DNA of 64,000 nucleotides from Flavobacterium plurextorum (GTDB taxonomy: Bacteria; Bacteroidota; Bacteroidia; Flavobacteriales; Flavobacteriaceae). The stretch is taken from NCBI RefSeq assembly GCF_002217395.1, contig NZ_MUHD01000005.1:92399-156398 (forward strand), written 5' to 3'. Shown here piece by piece: positions 1 to 8,800 of this stretch. The notes below the pieces were generated by a model. That model had not been told where the DNA came from. It searched no databases and worked only from the letters and a program-made list of their open reading frames with translations. The position numbers and the translations under genes are program-made. Each line of letters begins with the position of its first letter. Position 1 is the stretch's first letter.

Positions 1-1
1 T

Positions 2-721
2 TTAGACTGGAGAATGTTGTTTAGACTGCCAGTTTTACTACTGTTTGTGTCGGCCACCGTATTTTTAGTTTTTATAAAAGCATCGCCGGTTCCTGTAGAA
101 AGAAAGTCAAAAGGTTTCGATTTTACAGCAATAAAAAAAAGTTACAGTGAAGTTCTGGGGCATAAAAAGTTTAGATTAGTCTGCCTGTCATTTGGTTTAG
201 AAAGTATGGCGCGCTACGGCTTAATATTTTGGGTTCCTGTGCATTTTTTAGGCGATAACTGGAAAGAAGATCCTTCGTTAATCTGGGTTACCTTTTTGCT
301 TCCGCTGGGAATGGCTTTTGGTGCTTTTAGTTTTGGACAGCTGTCAACAACGCTTTTTAAAAGCAATTATAAATCTATATTCATGGGAATGCTGGTTTGC
401 TGCGGGCTTTCATTTCTATTGTTCTTTATGCATAATGCAAATCTAGTTGTGATAGGATTTCTTTTGATTGCCTGCGGCTTTTTTGTTTACGGACCTCAAG
501 CTAATTTTTGGGCTTTGTGTCCACAAATAATGGGGCGGGAGCGAACGGGAACCGCAATTGGAACCATGAATATGTGCGGTTATCTTTTTGCAGCATTAGG
601 AGAACCTTTACTTGGATATATTATTGAAAGAACAGGAAATACGAAATTTTTATTCTTAGTCATTTCTATAATATGCTTATTGTCAGCCTCGATAATGTAT
701 TTGATTAAAGAAGAACGATAA
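2..721 (+). CDS. MFS permease, C-terminal part (cut by window edge)
   Basis: The reading frame is open to the left edge, so the gene begins before the window and only about the last 240 residues are visible. Several hydrophobic helices alternate with short charged loops, the C-terminal six-helix half of a major facilitator permease. Helix pieces such as YGLIFWVPVHFLG and GEPLLGYIIERTG resemble organophosphate/hexuronate-type carriers, but the substrate cannot be read. The gene converges on the lipoprotein unit that follows and ends 19 bases before a strong terminator hairpin. A role in uronate or sugar-phosphate uptake for the nearby locus is an inference from location only. Confidence 0.8.
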   Translation, partial: LDWRMLFRLPVLLLFVSATVFLVFIKASPVPVERKSKGFDFTAIKKSYSEVLGHKKFRLVCLSFGLESMARYGLIFWVPVHFLGDNWKEDPSLIWVTFLLPLGMAFGAFSFGQLSTTLFKSNYKSIFMGMLVCCGLSFLLFFMHNANLVVIGFLLIACGFFVYGPQANFWALCPQIMGRERTGTAIGTMNMCGYLFAALGEPLLGYIIERTGNTKFLFLVISIICLLSASIMYLIKEER

Positions 722-740
722 AAGTAATTTGTCATAAAAT

Positions 741-778
741 AAAAACACCTCTAAAGCAAAAGTTTTAGAGGTGTTTTT
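741..778 (+). terminator. Rho-independent terminator after the MFS gene
   Basis: A perfect 15-bp stem (741-755 with 764-778) closes an 8-base loop and ends in five T's. It lies just past the MFS stop codon. The symmetric A and T tracts could let it work in both directions. Confidence 0.85.
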
Positions 779-820
779 GATTATAATTGAATCGTTTAAA
801 ATGTTTTGTGCATAATTTTT

Positions 821-962
821 AACACATAGAAACATAGTTTTATACTTCAATAAAAGGTGTTTCACTTAATTTAAATGCACATAGCGTGCCCATGTGAGAG
901 AAACGTGTTTCTTTTTGTCTTCTTGTTATAGATAAAAATAGAATCTATGTTTCTCTGTGTTT
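821..962. repeat. MITE-like repeat, copy A
   Basis: The element is bounded by inverted ends: aacacatagaaacatag at 821-837 and its near-perfect reverse complement at 945-962 (one clear mismatch). The interior carries ggtgtttcact and gagagaaacgtgtttctt. Reverse-complement versions of these occur inside the repeat at 3496-3644, so copies A and B are the same family in opposite orientation. No reading frame is supported. It occupies most of the gap between the MFS terminator and the lipoprotein gene. Confidence 0.7.
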
Positions 963-993
963 AATACGTATTCAACAACGACAGAGGAAGATT

Positions 994-2001
994 TTACTTT
1001 TGCTCTGCAATTGTTGATTTATTAAGCTTAACAACTCGAATTGTTTTATTTGTATTATCAGATAAAAAGATGCGATCATTAAGCAATACAGTACTTACAA
1101 TAGTTCCAAAAGGATTTTGTCCCATAATGTCAGAGGCATTTACTCTTGGTTTGTATTCTCTATTGTTAAACTCATCTTTTGGATAAAGACGTAAATAAGA
1201 TGTGTTTCCTGCGTTTTCTGATGTTATCGCCCAATCTTTACTAAATACTACCGAAATTGGTTTTGCGTCTTCAAAAGGAGCTTTTACAGGTTCTAATGGA
1301 GTAGTTATTGAAGCTGCAGCATTTGCACGAATACCAGCAATGTTATAATATAAATAGCTTTTAGCATCTCTTCCTGCAACTACCAAATTTCCATCCGTTA
1401 CATCCATAGAATATACTTGATCGAAACCGCTTAAAGTGTTTAGTTTTGCAAAAGGTTTTAGATTCCAGTCGCTGGTTTCAGTAATTTGTGAAGCTTCAAA
1501 AACTTTAATAGATTTTTCCTTTTCCTTTACAAATACCAATCCGTCCTTTGCAACAACGCCAAAAACGTGTACAAAAGTCTGCCACCATTGTCCGTTTCCA
1601 ACCGTGTTAATTCCAAGAGTAGTGCTTTCATCAAGAACAAAAAGTCTCGATTCAACACTTCCTACGTAAATTCTCCCATTATCAATAGAAACAGATGTTA
1701 GATTTACAAACGGAATTGTTGTACTGCCTTTTGTGTAGTTTGCAATTGTTTTAATATGTGCTAAAGTCACGGCATTAAAAACCTCTAAAACATTGCCATT
1801 ACAAACATATAGTTTCTCTTTTGAAATCGTGATTCCTTTAGGATCAAGCGTTCCAGATCCGTCACCAATTTGTTTAGCTGTAATCGAAGCTTCGTTTGTA
1901 GGGTAGTAATAGTCGTAGTTTGTTGGTTCAGGTCCATCAGAATCTTTGCTGCAGCTGGTAATAAAACAAAGCAGCAGTATTAAAAAGGGTAGTTTATTCA
2001 T
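994..2001 (-). CDS. Lipoprotein, probable beta-propeller, unknown function
   Basis: I chose the ATG at 2001. It puts a short basic start directly before a hydrophobic stretch and a lipobox ending ITSC (MNKLPFLILLLCFITSC), and it leaves 14 bases after the upstream stop. A start at 2025 would overlap the upstream gene. After the lipid-anchored Cys the protein is built of repeated beta segments of the type 'LYVCNGN', 'IYVGSVESRLFVLD', 'LVVAGRDAKSYLYY', 'IFLSDNTNKTIRVVKL', typical of a WD/NHL-like propeller. It is the second gene of a two-gene unit with the metallopeptidase-like lipoprotein, so the two probably act together at the outer membrane. I do not recognise a named family. Confidence 0.75.
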   Translation of the reverse strand: MNKLPFLILLLCFITSCSKDSDGPEPTNYDYYYPTNEASITAKQIGDGSGTLDPKGITISKEKLYVCNGNVLEVFNAVTLAHIKTIANYTKGSTTIPFVNLTSVSIDNGRIYVGSVESRLFVLDESTTLGINTVGNGQWWQTFVHVFGVVAKDGLVFVKEKEKSIKVFEASQITETSDWNLKPFAKLNTLSGFDQVYSMDVTDGNLVVAGRDAKSYLYYNIAGIRANAAASITTPLEPVKAPFEDAKPISVVFSKDWAITSENAGNTSYLRLYPKDEFNNREYKPRVNASDIMGQNPFGTIVSTVLLNDRIFLSDNTNKTIRVVKLNKSTIAEQK

Positions 2002-2015
2002 GTTGATTTTGCGGG

Positions 2016-3239
2016 TTAGTTCCATTTTCCTTCTCCTTTATATTTTAGTAAAAATGGGTTTTTAGGATTTATCTTAAACTCTGGTTTTTTGTATTTACCC
2101 GTTAGGTAACTTGTTTTGCTGTATCCTTTTAGGACTTCAGGATCTGTAAAAGGCAGATCGTTTAAGTAAATCAGGTATTTATAAAAATCAGTAAGCATTT
2201 CCTGTTGACCGCCGCCTTCACCGCTGTTTGCTAAGTTACTGCTGTGTCCCCAGCCAATATGATGAGAGTATTCATGTGACCAAACCGACATTTCGCCTAA
2301 CCAATGTCCTGTAACATATCCAGATTCCCATTGAGAAGCCAGTGCGCCGCCGCCTAAAGCTGCTGCACCGCCAACCATTGCCATATTTACCGTTCTGCCG
2401 TCAAGGTAATTCCAGTATGTTTTTTCTATTTCCTCTTTAGTTAAATAGTCATAAGTCCCGTCCTTATCTTCAGCATTTCCATGCCAGTTAAGCGCACCAT
2501 TTATTGCGGTTCCTGCCGTAGCTGCTTGTTCCTGTTTGTATTTGTTGAAATTTGTAAAAGTGCTGTAATACATAGGATGACTTAAAGCATAAGAATAATT
2601 AATGATCATAGTTATGGCTTCTTTTGCCAAAACTGGATTCATTGGTAGAAACTTTCCAAGTTCATTAGTATGATACGCAGCGCTAAATTGTACTAAGTGT
2701 GTAGACTTGATTTTTTTAAATTTCAGAAATAAAGGATCAGTAGATTCTACAGAAAACTCGATTGCTCCCGAAGAAAATCCTTCGATTTTGTCAATTGTAA
2801 CTGTTTTTCCGTTTTCAAGCTCGTAGTCATGTTTACCTGCTGTTAACGGAATTTGATGAAAAGATCTGTGAAAAGCCGGCACTTTTGAAAATTTGTAAAG
2901 AACAAATCGTTTTTCATAGTTAGGTAATTTAGCATATATTTTCACGTCAGTTAATCCAACTGGTGAATACAGTGATACTTGGACAGAATCTTTACCTTTT
3001 TGAATTACTTGCAAAGGCTCGTTTACTCTAAACCAACGGTCTTTATTGTCATACATTTTTGAAGAGTTTTCAGCATCTTCAAACATTGTAAAGGCACGAT
3101 TTCCTGCTGGTAATGTTGCGGCGTCAATACTAGGCAGATAATTTGGCTTGTAATTTTCGCCGTCTTCCTTGTCACTGCACGCAAAAGTGATACTTGCCAG
3201 AACGGCAAGTACTGGAAAAAAATAATACGTTTTTTTCAT
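2016..3239 (-). CDS. Lipoprotein with metallopeptidase motif HExxHxxGxxH
   Basis: The protein starts with a lipoprotein signal (hydrophobic segment ending FACSDKE, lipidated Cys near residue 21). Near the C-terminus it carries HEYSHHIGWGH at residues 322-332, an exact match to the metzincin zinc signature (three His, catalytic Glu323). A Met at 348 could be the Met-turn. A Glu at 347 would alternatively fit the HExxH-x(n)-E spacing of gluzincins such as M60-like peptidases. The remaining ~300 residues show no domain I can name. The downstream propeller lipoprotein follows after 14 bases. A surface protease acting on proteoglycan core protein would suit the neighbouring heparan sulfate locus, but that is inference. 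Confidence 0.75.
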   Translation of the reverse strand: MKKTYYFFPVLAVLASITFACSDKEDGENYKPNYLPSIDAATLPAGNRAFTMFEDAENSSKMYDNKDRWFRVNEPLQVIQKGKDSVQVSLYSPVGLTDVKIYAKLPNYEKRFVLYKFSKVPAFHRSFHQIPLTAGKHDYELENGKTVTIDKIEGFSSGAIEFSVESTDPLFLKFKKIKSTHLVQFSAAYHTNELGKFLPMNPVLAKEAITMIINYSYALSHPMYYSTFTNFNKYKQEQAATAGTAINGALNWHGNAEDKDGTYDYLTKEEIEKTYWNYLDGRTVNMAMVGGAAALGGGALASQWESGYVTGHWLGEMSVWSHEYSHHIGWGHSSNLANSGEGGGQQEMLTDFYKYLIYLNDLPFTDPEVLKGYSKTSYLTGKYKKPEFKINPKNPFLLKYKGEGKWN

Positions 3240-3375
3240 TAGTAGGGTTTTGATTAAACTTGGGGTTTGTTTTTAATTTTTTAATATTAAAGCGCAAATT
3301 TCGTTTAAAAAACGATAATTTTAATAAGAAATTTTTAATTTTTTAAGATTTATCTGTAAAATACTCAGAAACAGT

Positions 3376-3415
3376 AAAAAAAGCAAAGCCTAATGCTGTA
3401 AACAAAAGGCTTTGC
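3376..3415 (-). terminator. Terminator at the left end of the PUL
   Basis: On the minus strand an 8-bp stem gcaaagcc/ggctttgc is followed by seven T's. It lies 245 bases past the stop of the SDR gene, beyond repeat copy B, and would separate the PUL transcript from the lipoprotein pair. Confidence 0.75.
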
Positions 3416-3495
3416 CGAATATTAATTGAATTAGTAAAGCTGTTCGATGTAATTACTTCATCTGTCCGTTTCGCTCGAGGCTTAAAATTATTTTA

Positions 3496-3644
3496 AACAC
3501 ATAGAAACATAGGTTTTATTTTTAGAAAGGAAAACTAAAAAGAAACACATTTCTCTCACATAGTAGTTTATGTATTTTTGGTCAAGTGAAACACCTTTCT
3601 ATAAAGCCGTAAAACTATCCAGACAGTTATTATGACTATGTTTT
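3496..3644. repeat. MITE-like repeat, copy B
   Basis: It begins with the same 17 bases as copy A (aacacatagaaacatag, 3496-3512). The interior is copy A's interior reversed: aaagaaacacatttctctcac near 3538-3558 and aagtgaaacacctttcta near 3584-3601. The right inverted end is degraded to ctatgtttt (3636-3644). Confidence 0.65.
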
Positions 3645-3659
3645 AGAATCAATTACGAT

Positions 3660-4454
3660 CTAATTTTCGTTAGATGGTTTTCCAATTGTTGCTAATATAC
3701 CGCCGTCTACATAAACAATATGACCATTTACGAAATCACTTGCTTTTGAGCTTAAAAAGATTGCTGCACCTTGTAAATCGTCTGGATCTCCCCAACGTCC
3801 TGCTGGAGTTCTTCCCATAATAAACTCATTAAAAGGATGTCCGTTTACTCGAATTGGTGCCGTTTGGCTTGTTGCAAAATAACCAGGGCCAATTCCGTTT
3901 GTTTGAATATTGAATTTAGCCCATTCCGTAGCCATGTTTTTAGTAAGCATTTTTAATCCGCCTTTTGCCGATGCGTAAGCACTTACAGAATCTCGGCCAA
4001 GTTCACTCATCATTGAGCACATATTGATGATTTTTCCGCCTCCGCGTGTAATCATTCCTTTCGCTACATTTTTAGAAACAATAAAAGGACCTGTTAAATC
4101 AACCTTTACCACAGCTTCAAAATCTGCAACTTCCATTTCTATAATAGGCGTTCTTTTGATAATCCCGGCATTGTTTATTAAAATATCGATAGGGCCTACT
4201 TCAGACTCTATTTTGTTAATTGCTTCGATTACTGCATTTTCATCAGTTACATCAAATAAGTAACCGTAAGCTTCGATTCCTTCCGATTTATATTCGGCAA
4301 TTGCATTGTTTACTGCTTCTTGCGACGAATGGTCATTTACTACAATTTTTGCACCTGCATGTCCAAGTCCTTTAGCCATTGCCATTCCTAATCCGTGAAC
4401 ACCACCTGTAATTAATGCTGTTTTCCCTGTTAAATCAAATAAATTAATTGACAT
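3660..4454 (-). CDS. SDR dehydrogenase, gluconate-5-dehydrogenase/DhuD type
   Basis: This is a classical short-chain dehydrogenase of 264 residues. The cofactor loop TGGVHGLG lies at 16-23, NNAG near 95, and the catalytic Ser147-Tyr160-Lys164 (YASAK) are in place. The segments SMMSELGRDSVSAYASAKGG and NGHIVYVDGGILATIGK are those of gluconate 5-dehydrogenase-like enzymes. In Streptococcus glycosaminoglycan catabolism the similar DhuD (and KduD elsewhere) reduces the isomerised 4-deoxy-5-keto-uronate to 2-keto-3-deoxygluconate. Here it follows the DUF4861 gene after 33 bases and is the last gene of the PUL. A cytoplasmic role downstream of the GH88 hydrolase is therefore the best reading. True gluconate reduction cannot be excluded. 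The partner isomerase is not in the window. Confidence 0.9.
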   Translation of the reverse strand: MSINLFDLTGKTALITGGVHGLGMAMAKGLGHAGAKIVVNDHSSQEAVNNAIAEYKSEGIEAYGYLFDVTDENAVIEAINKIESEVGPIDILINNAGIIKRTPIIEMEVADFEAVVKVDLTGPFIVSKNVAKGMITRGGGKIINMCSMMSELGRDSVSAYASAKGGLKMLTKNMATEWAKFNIQTNGIGPGYFATSQTAPIRVNGHPFNEFIMGRTPAGRWGDPDDLQGAAIFLSSKASDFVNGHIVYVDGGILATIGKPSNEN

Positions 4455-4487
4455 TCTTTTTTGTTTATAGTTAATAGTAATTCTGTT

Positions 4488-5624
4488 TTAGTTCTTTTTT
4501 ACTGTTATAATCAGCGGGTTGTTTACTTTTTGATAAAAAGCATTCAAGTAATCAAACCATTGTTTTGCAGTAGTGATTTTACCTGCTTTGTCCCAAGCTG
4601 CGCCAGTGTAATACACAATTGGTTCGTTGTTTTTGACGGTTGTTTGTGTTAGTATTTGTTCTTTATTGCTCCACATAGAAGCTACTGGCGTTGTTACAAT
4701 AGAACCTACTGCTGTTGTGCCGTCTTTTTCGAAAGTAGGTTCCCAATATCCCATAATACCTTGTTGTTCATTTAAAGAAATAACGCCTGCTTTCTCTCTT
4801 TTTATGATTCCTACAACAACAGGAATTGGCTTATTGTCATTGAATGTGTAGATGTTTTCGATTCGGTTAAGCTGTGAACCAGCATCAAGCGAGATAGTTT
4901 TTACGGCGCTCATTTTTATGCCGCCAGCGTTCCATTCGTCATACTTTAGTTGAAAAGTGGAGCGTAAAGGACCGTTATCTAGAACTTTCCATTGATGATA
5001 ATTGCCTGAGTAACGAATAGTGTCTTTGATAAACGGAGCCATATTTCCGGCACCCAAGGTAAAACCTACGTGGTAATAATCTAAGCCGTCGCCATGATCG
5101 ATATGGTAATCATCACGTTTGTAGCGCTCGTTTAATACTAATTTATTTGTTCGTTTTACCCAAACATCAAAACCGTAAGCATCACCTTCAGTTTTTTCTA
5201 GAGCTTTTCCATAAGCACGAAACGCAATTTTATCATTTTCCCAAGCAAAATCATCTTTGCGTTCCGGAACGTAGCGCGCATATGTTTTTGCGGCAAAAGC
5301 TTCAGGTTTTCCTTTTTGAATAGAAAGGTTTAATGCTGATTTTGCTTTAACATTTACTTGCAGTAATAAATTTTGAACAGCAGCAGAACCTTTATGTTCC
5401 AATTGAAAAGGAACCTGCTTTTTTGTGCTGGTATTAATTACAATAAAGTTTGCTGTATCGATTTGCGGATAGGAGGAAAGTATGTCTTTCCATTTTACAG
5501 AAACCACAGTTTCCGTTTGATCTACAGCCAAATTATTTTGAATAGTAATACTTGCTTTTGTCTGCCCGATAGAAGTAAAGGGTAAAATAAAAGTAAGTAT
5601 AAAAATGTATTTTGTTATTTTCAT
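4488..5624 (-). CDS. DUF4861 family exported protein
   Basis: The signal peptide ends near residue 20 (TSIGQ) and the rest is beta-rich. The sequence matches my memory of the DUF4861 family: conserved FAWENDKIAFRAYG, GDAYGFDVWVKR, DYYHVGFTLGAGNMAPF and a late GIMGYWEP. Family members recur in PULs for uronic-acid polysaccharides next to lyases and unsaturated-uronyl hydrolases. I know of no firm biochemical role, so an accessory enzyme acting on unsaturated uronate products is only an inference. The gene lies between the HTCS and the SDR, all on one strand, with 237 bases separating it from the HTCS stop, enough for its own promoter. Confidence 0.8.
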   Translation of the reverse strand: MKITKYIFILTFILPFTSIGQTKASITIQNNLAVDQTETVVSVKWKDILSSYPQIDTANFIVINTSTKKQVPFQLEHKGSAAVQNLLLQVNVKAKSALNLSIQKGKPEAFAAKTYARYVPERKDDFAWENDKIAFRAYGKALEKTEGDAYGFDVWVKRTNKLVLNERYKRDDYHIDHGDGLDYYHVGFTLGAGNMAPFIKDTIRYSGNYHQWKVLDNGPLRSTFQLKYDEWNAGGIKMSAVKTISLDAGSQLNRIENIYTFNDNKPIPVVVGIIKREKAGVISLNEQQGIMGYWEPTFEKDGTTAVGSIVTTPVASMWSNKEQILTQTTVKNNEPIVYYTGAAWDKAGKITTAKQWFDYLNAFYQKVNNPLIITVKKN

Positions 5625-5861
5625 AAAATTATAATTAATAGTTTGTTATGTTGTTTTATTTAAAGTTGTTATTTGATTTAAAAAAGGCATAAATAGAACG
5701 TGTCGATCAAAAATGAAATCATTTTGCCGAGGTTGTAATTTTCGAAATTATTGAGTTTACCTTTGTGTAAAGACTTTGTTTTTACAGCTGTTTAATTAAA
5801 CAGGCGGAGGATTGTAAAAGGTGCTTTTTGTTTGCATTAGTTAGTTTGTATTGTTGTTTAG

Positions 5862-8800
5862 TTATTCTTTTGGCTGCTCCAGTTTGGCTAAATATTCACT
5901 CGGCATACAGCCATAATGCTGTTTGAAAGCGGTTGAAAAATAAGATGGAGAGTTAAAACCGCACATATAGGTAATTTGTGCAATTGTGTATCGCTTACTC
6001 TGCATTAATTCTACTGCTTTTTTAAATCGGATTCTTTTTATAAAATCCATCGCCGATTCGCCTGTAATAGCTTTGAGTTTTAAATAAAGATTAGAACGGC
6101 TCATACCAATTTGTCTGCTGAAATGATCAACTGAAAACTCAGAATCGGCCAAATGATCTTCGACAATTTGTATGGCTTGTTTAAGAAAATCTTCGTCAAG
6201 TGTATTAAAAGCAATGTTTTCAGGAACCATTTCTTTGCCTACAGCATAATATTCCTTTAAACGTTTACGAGAGCGCAGCAGATTTGTAATTTTTGCTGCC
6301 AATATTGGAGTAGAAAAAGGTTTTGTGATATAATCATCAGCGCCCATTTCTATGCCTTTTAACTGCTGGCTGGTTTCGGTTCTTGCCGTTAAAAGCACTA
6401 ATGGAATATGCGAAGTATTGATGTTTTGTTTAACACGTTTGCAAAAATGCAGTCCGTCAAGTTCAGGCATCATGACGTCGCTTATAATAATATCAAATTG
6501 ATGAATTTCTAGAAGTTCAAGCGCCATTTGACCATTGTAAGCAACTGTTACATCGTAAATTTTACCAAAGTAATCCTGAAGATAATCTATAATCTCTTTG
6601 TTATCATCAACTAAAAGCAGTTTAATAGGCTGATCTCTTTCTGCTAATTCGTTTTCTTCTTCAAGAATGTTTTCGTTATCAAGTTCATTATCGGTAACGA
6701 TATCTAATTCATACAAAGAATCTTCGATATGCTGATCGTTTTTATAAACTTGATCAGAAAGAGGAATTGTTACTTTAAAAGCACTTCCAACTTCTTTAGT
6801 ACTTTCAGCAGAAATTTCTCCGTGATGCAGTTCGACTAAGCGTTTTGTAAAAGCCAAACCAACACCAGAGCCCAAATTCATTTCACGATTGTTTACCTGA
6901 TAAAAGCGATCGAATACTTTTGATAAATCGTCTTCACTAATTCCAACCCCCGTGTCAGCGACTTTTATTTCTACAGTTTCATTTTTCTTTACTAATTCCA
7001 GCGTAATGCTCTGACCCGTTTTGGTATATTTGAAAGCATTGGATAAAAGATTGAATAAAATCTTTTCCATAGCATCTTTATCAAAGTAAAATAAGAGTTG
7101 CGTTTCGTCTGTATGAAAGCTAAAATGAATGTCGTTTTTTTCTGAAAGCGGTTTAAACGACTCGTAAATTTCACGTGTAAAACGAACAATATCACCTTTG
7201 CCCACTTTAAGCTGTCGCGTTCCCATTTCGGTTTTTCTAAACTCAAAAAGCTGATCGACTAGGTTGTATAATCTTTTTGCATTAATAAACATTAGTTCGT
7301 GTTTCTTTTTAGATATTTTGTCTGCAAAAGGTGTTTTTAATAATTCTTCTAAAGGAGCTAGAATCAATGTTAATGGCGTTCTTAATTCATGTGAAACATT
7401 AGTAAAGAAATCCATTTTTACTTGGTTGATATAACTCACTCTTTCTTTGTCTATTCGTTCTAATTTTAACTGTTGTTCAGCCTGAATTCTTTCTTTAATA
7501 ATTTTAAAACCAATATAAACGGCAATACCAATAATGGTTAATAAAAGCAGTGAAAACCAAAGTGTTTTATACCAAGGCGCAAGAATATCAATTGTTAAAC
7601 TTCTCACGGAACTCATTTCGCCATTTGGACCAACGGCTTTGATTTGAAAGTTGTATTTTCCTGCTGGTAAATTGCTGTAACTCACTTTTAGCTGATCTGT
7701 GCGCTGCCAGTCTTTATCGATGCCGTCGAGTTTATAATAGTAATAAGTTCTATTAGATGAAATATAGTTGAAGGTGTTGAAAAAGATACTGAATTGCTTG
7801 TATTCTGAACCAATTTCAAGTTCTTTTACCTGATCGATATGTTGTTCTAAAATATTGGTTTCATCATTTACGGCAACCGTTTTGTTTAAAACCTCAAGTG
7901 TTGTAAAACTTAGTTTTAAAGGCAGCGGTTTTTGTTTGATCATAGCAGGATAGAAGTACGAAATACCTTTGATACCGCCAAAAAGCAACATACCGTCTTG
8001 TGCTTTGCAAAACGAATATTCGTTAAACTGTTTGTTTTGTAAGCCGTCACTTTCGTCAAAATTTTGAACCGAACGACTGTCTGGATTAAATTTGATTAAA
8101 CCATTATTTGTAGAAATCCATAAATTGCCATCATTATCTGGAACAATACCGTAAATGGTTTCTTGAAAAAAATCTTTTCTAGCTTTAAAGCTTATAAAAG
8201 ATTCCTGATTTTCGTCATACAAACGCAAACCTTCTCTAGTACCAATCCAAATTCGGTGTTTTTGATCTTCAGTTATACAATTGATAATATCTTCGCTTAG
8301 TTTTCCATGTCCAACATTTCCAAATAAAAGCGTATCAGGGTAAAAGAGCGTAACTCCGTTTGTAGTTCCTATCCAAATGCGATTTTTACTGTCTTCAAAC
8401 AAAAAGGTAACAGCGTCTGATGTTAAACGTTTTCCGGCTTTGTCGAGATGAATATGAGTAAAAGTTTTGGTTTCAGGATGAAACTGATCTAAACCAGTTC
8501 TGGTACCAACCCAAATACGTCCTTTTGAGTCTTTAAGAAGAGCGTACACCAAGTTTCCTGCAATACTGTTAGGATTTTTTTCATCATGAAGAAATCGCTG
8601 TGCTGTTCCTGATTTTGGATTCAGAAGGTTCATTCCACCGTTATGAGTACCAACAAGTACATTGCCGTTATCATCAAAAGCAATGGCTTTAATATTATTA
8701 GAACTTATACTGTTTGGATTGTTTTCACTGTTTGAGTAATAACTTATTGTACCAGCATTTTTGTTCCAATAGTTTATTCCTTTGTCATTGGTTCCTATCC

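Larger units (their letters stand above)
3240..3659. other. Intergenic region with terminator and repeat copy B
   Basis: This 420-base gap holds no supportable gene. Its left part should contain the promoter of the metallopeptidase gene. The middle has a minus-strand terminator (3376-3415) for the PUL transcript arriving from the right. The right part is a copy of the MITE-like repeat. Confidence 0.7.

Noticed and set aside
14..16. ATG at 14 as the true start of the MFS gene
   Set aside because: The frame is open upstream to the edge and the visible part is only the C-terminal half of a permease.
683..865. 60-residue minus-strand reading frame
   Set aside because: It covers the MFS terminator and part of repeat copy A, has no recognisable motif and overlaps the MFS 3' end.
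5625..5861. HTCS operator before the DUF4861 gene
   Set aside because: Only a short AT-rich partial match (gttatttgatttaaaa) is present, which is too weak to call.
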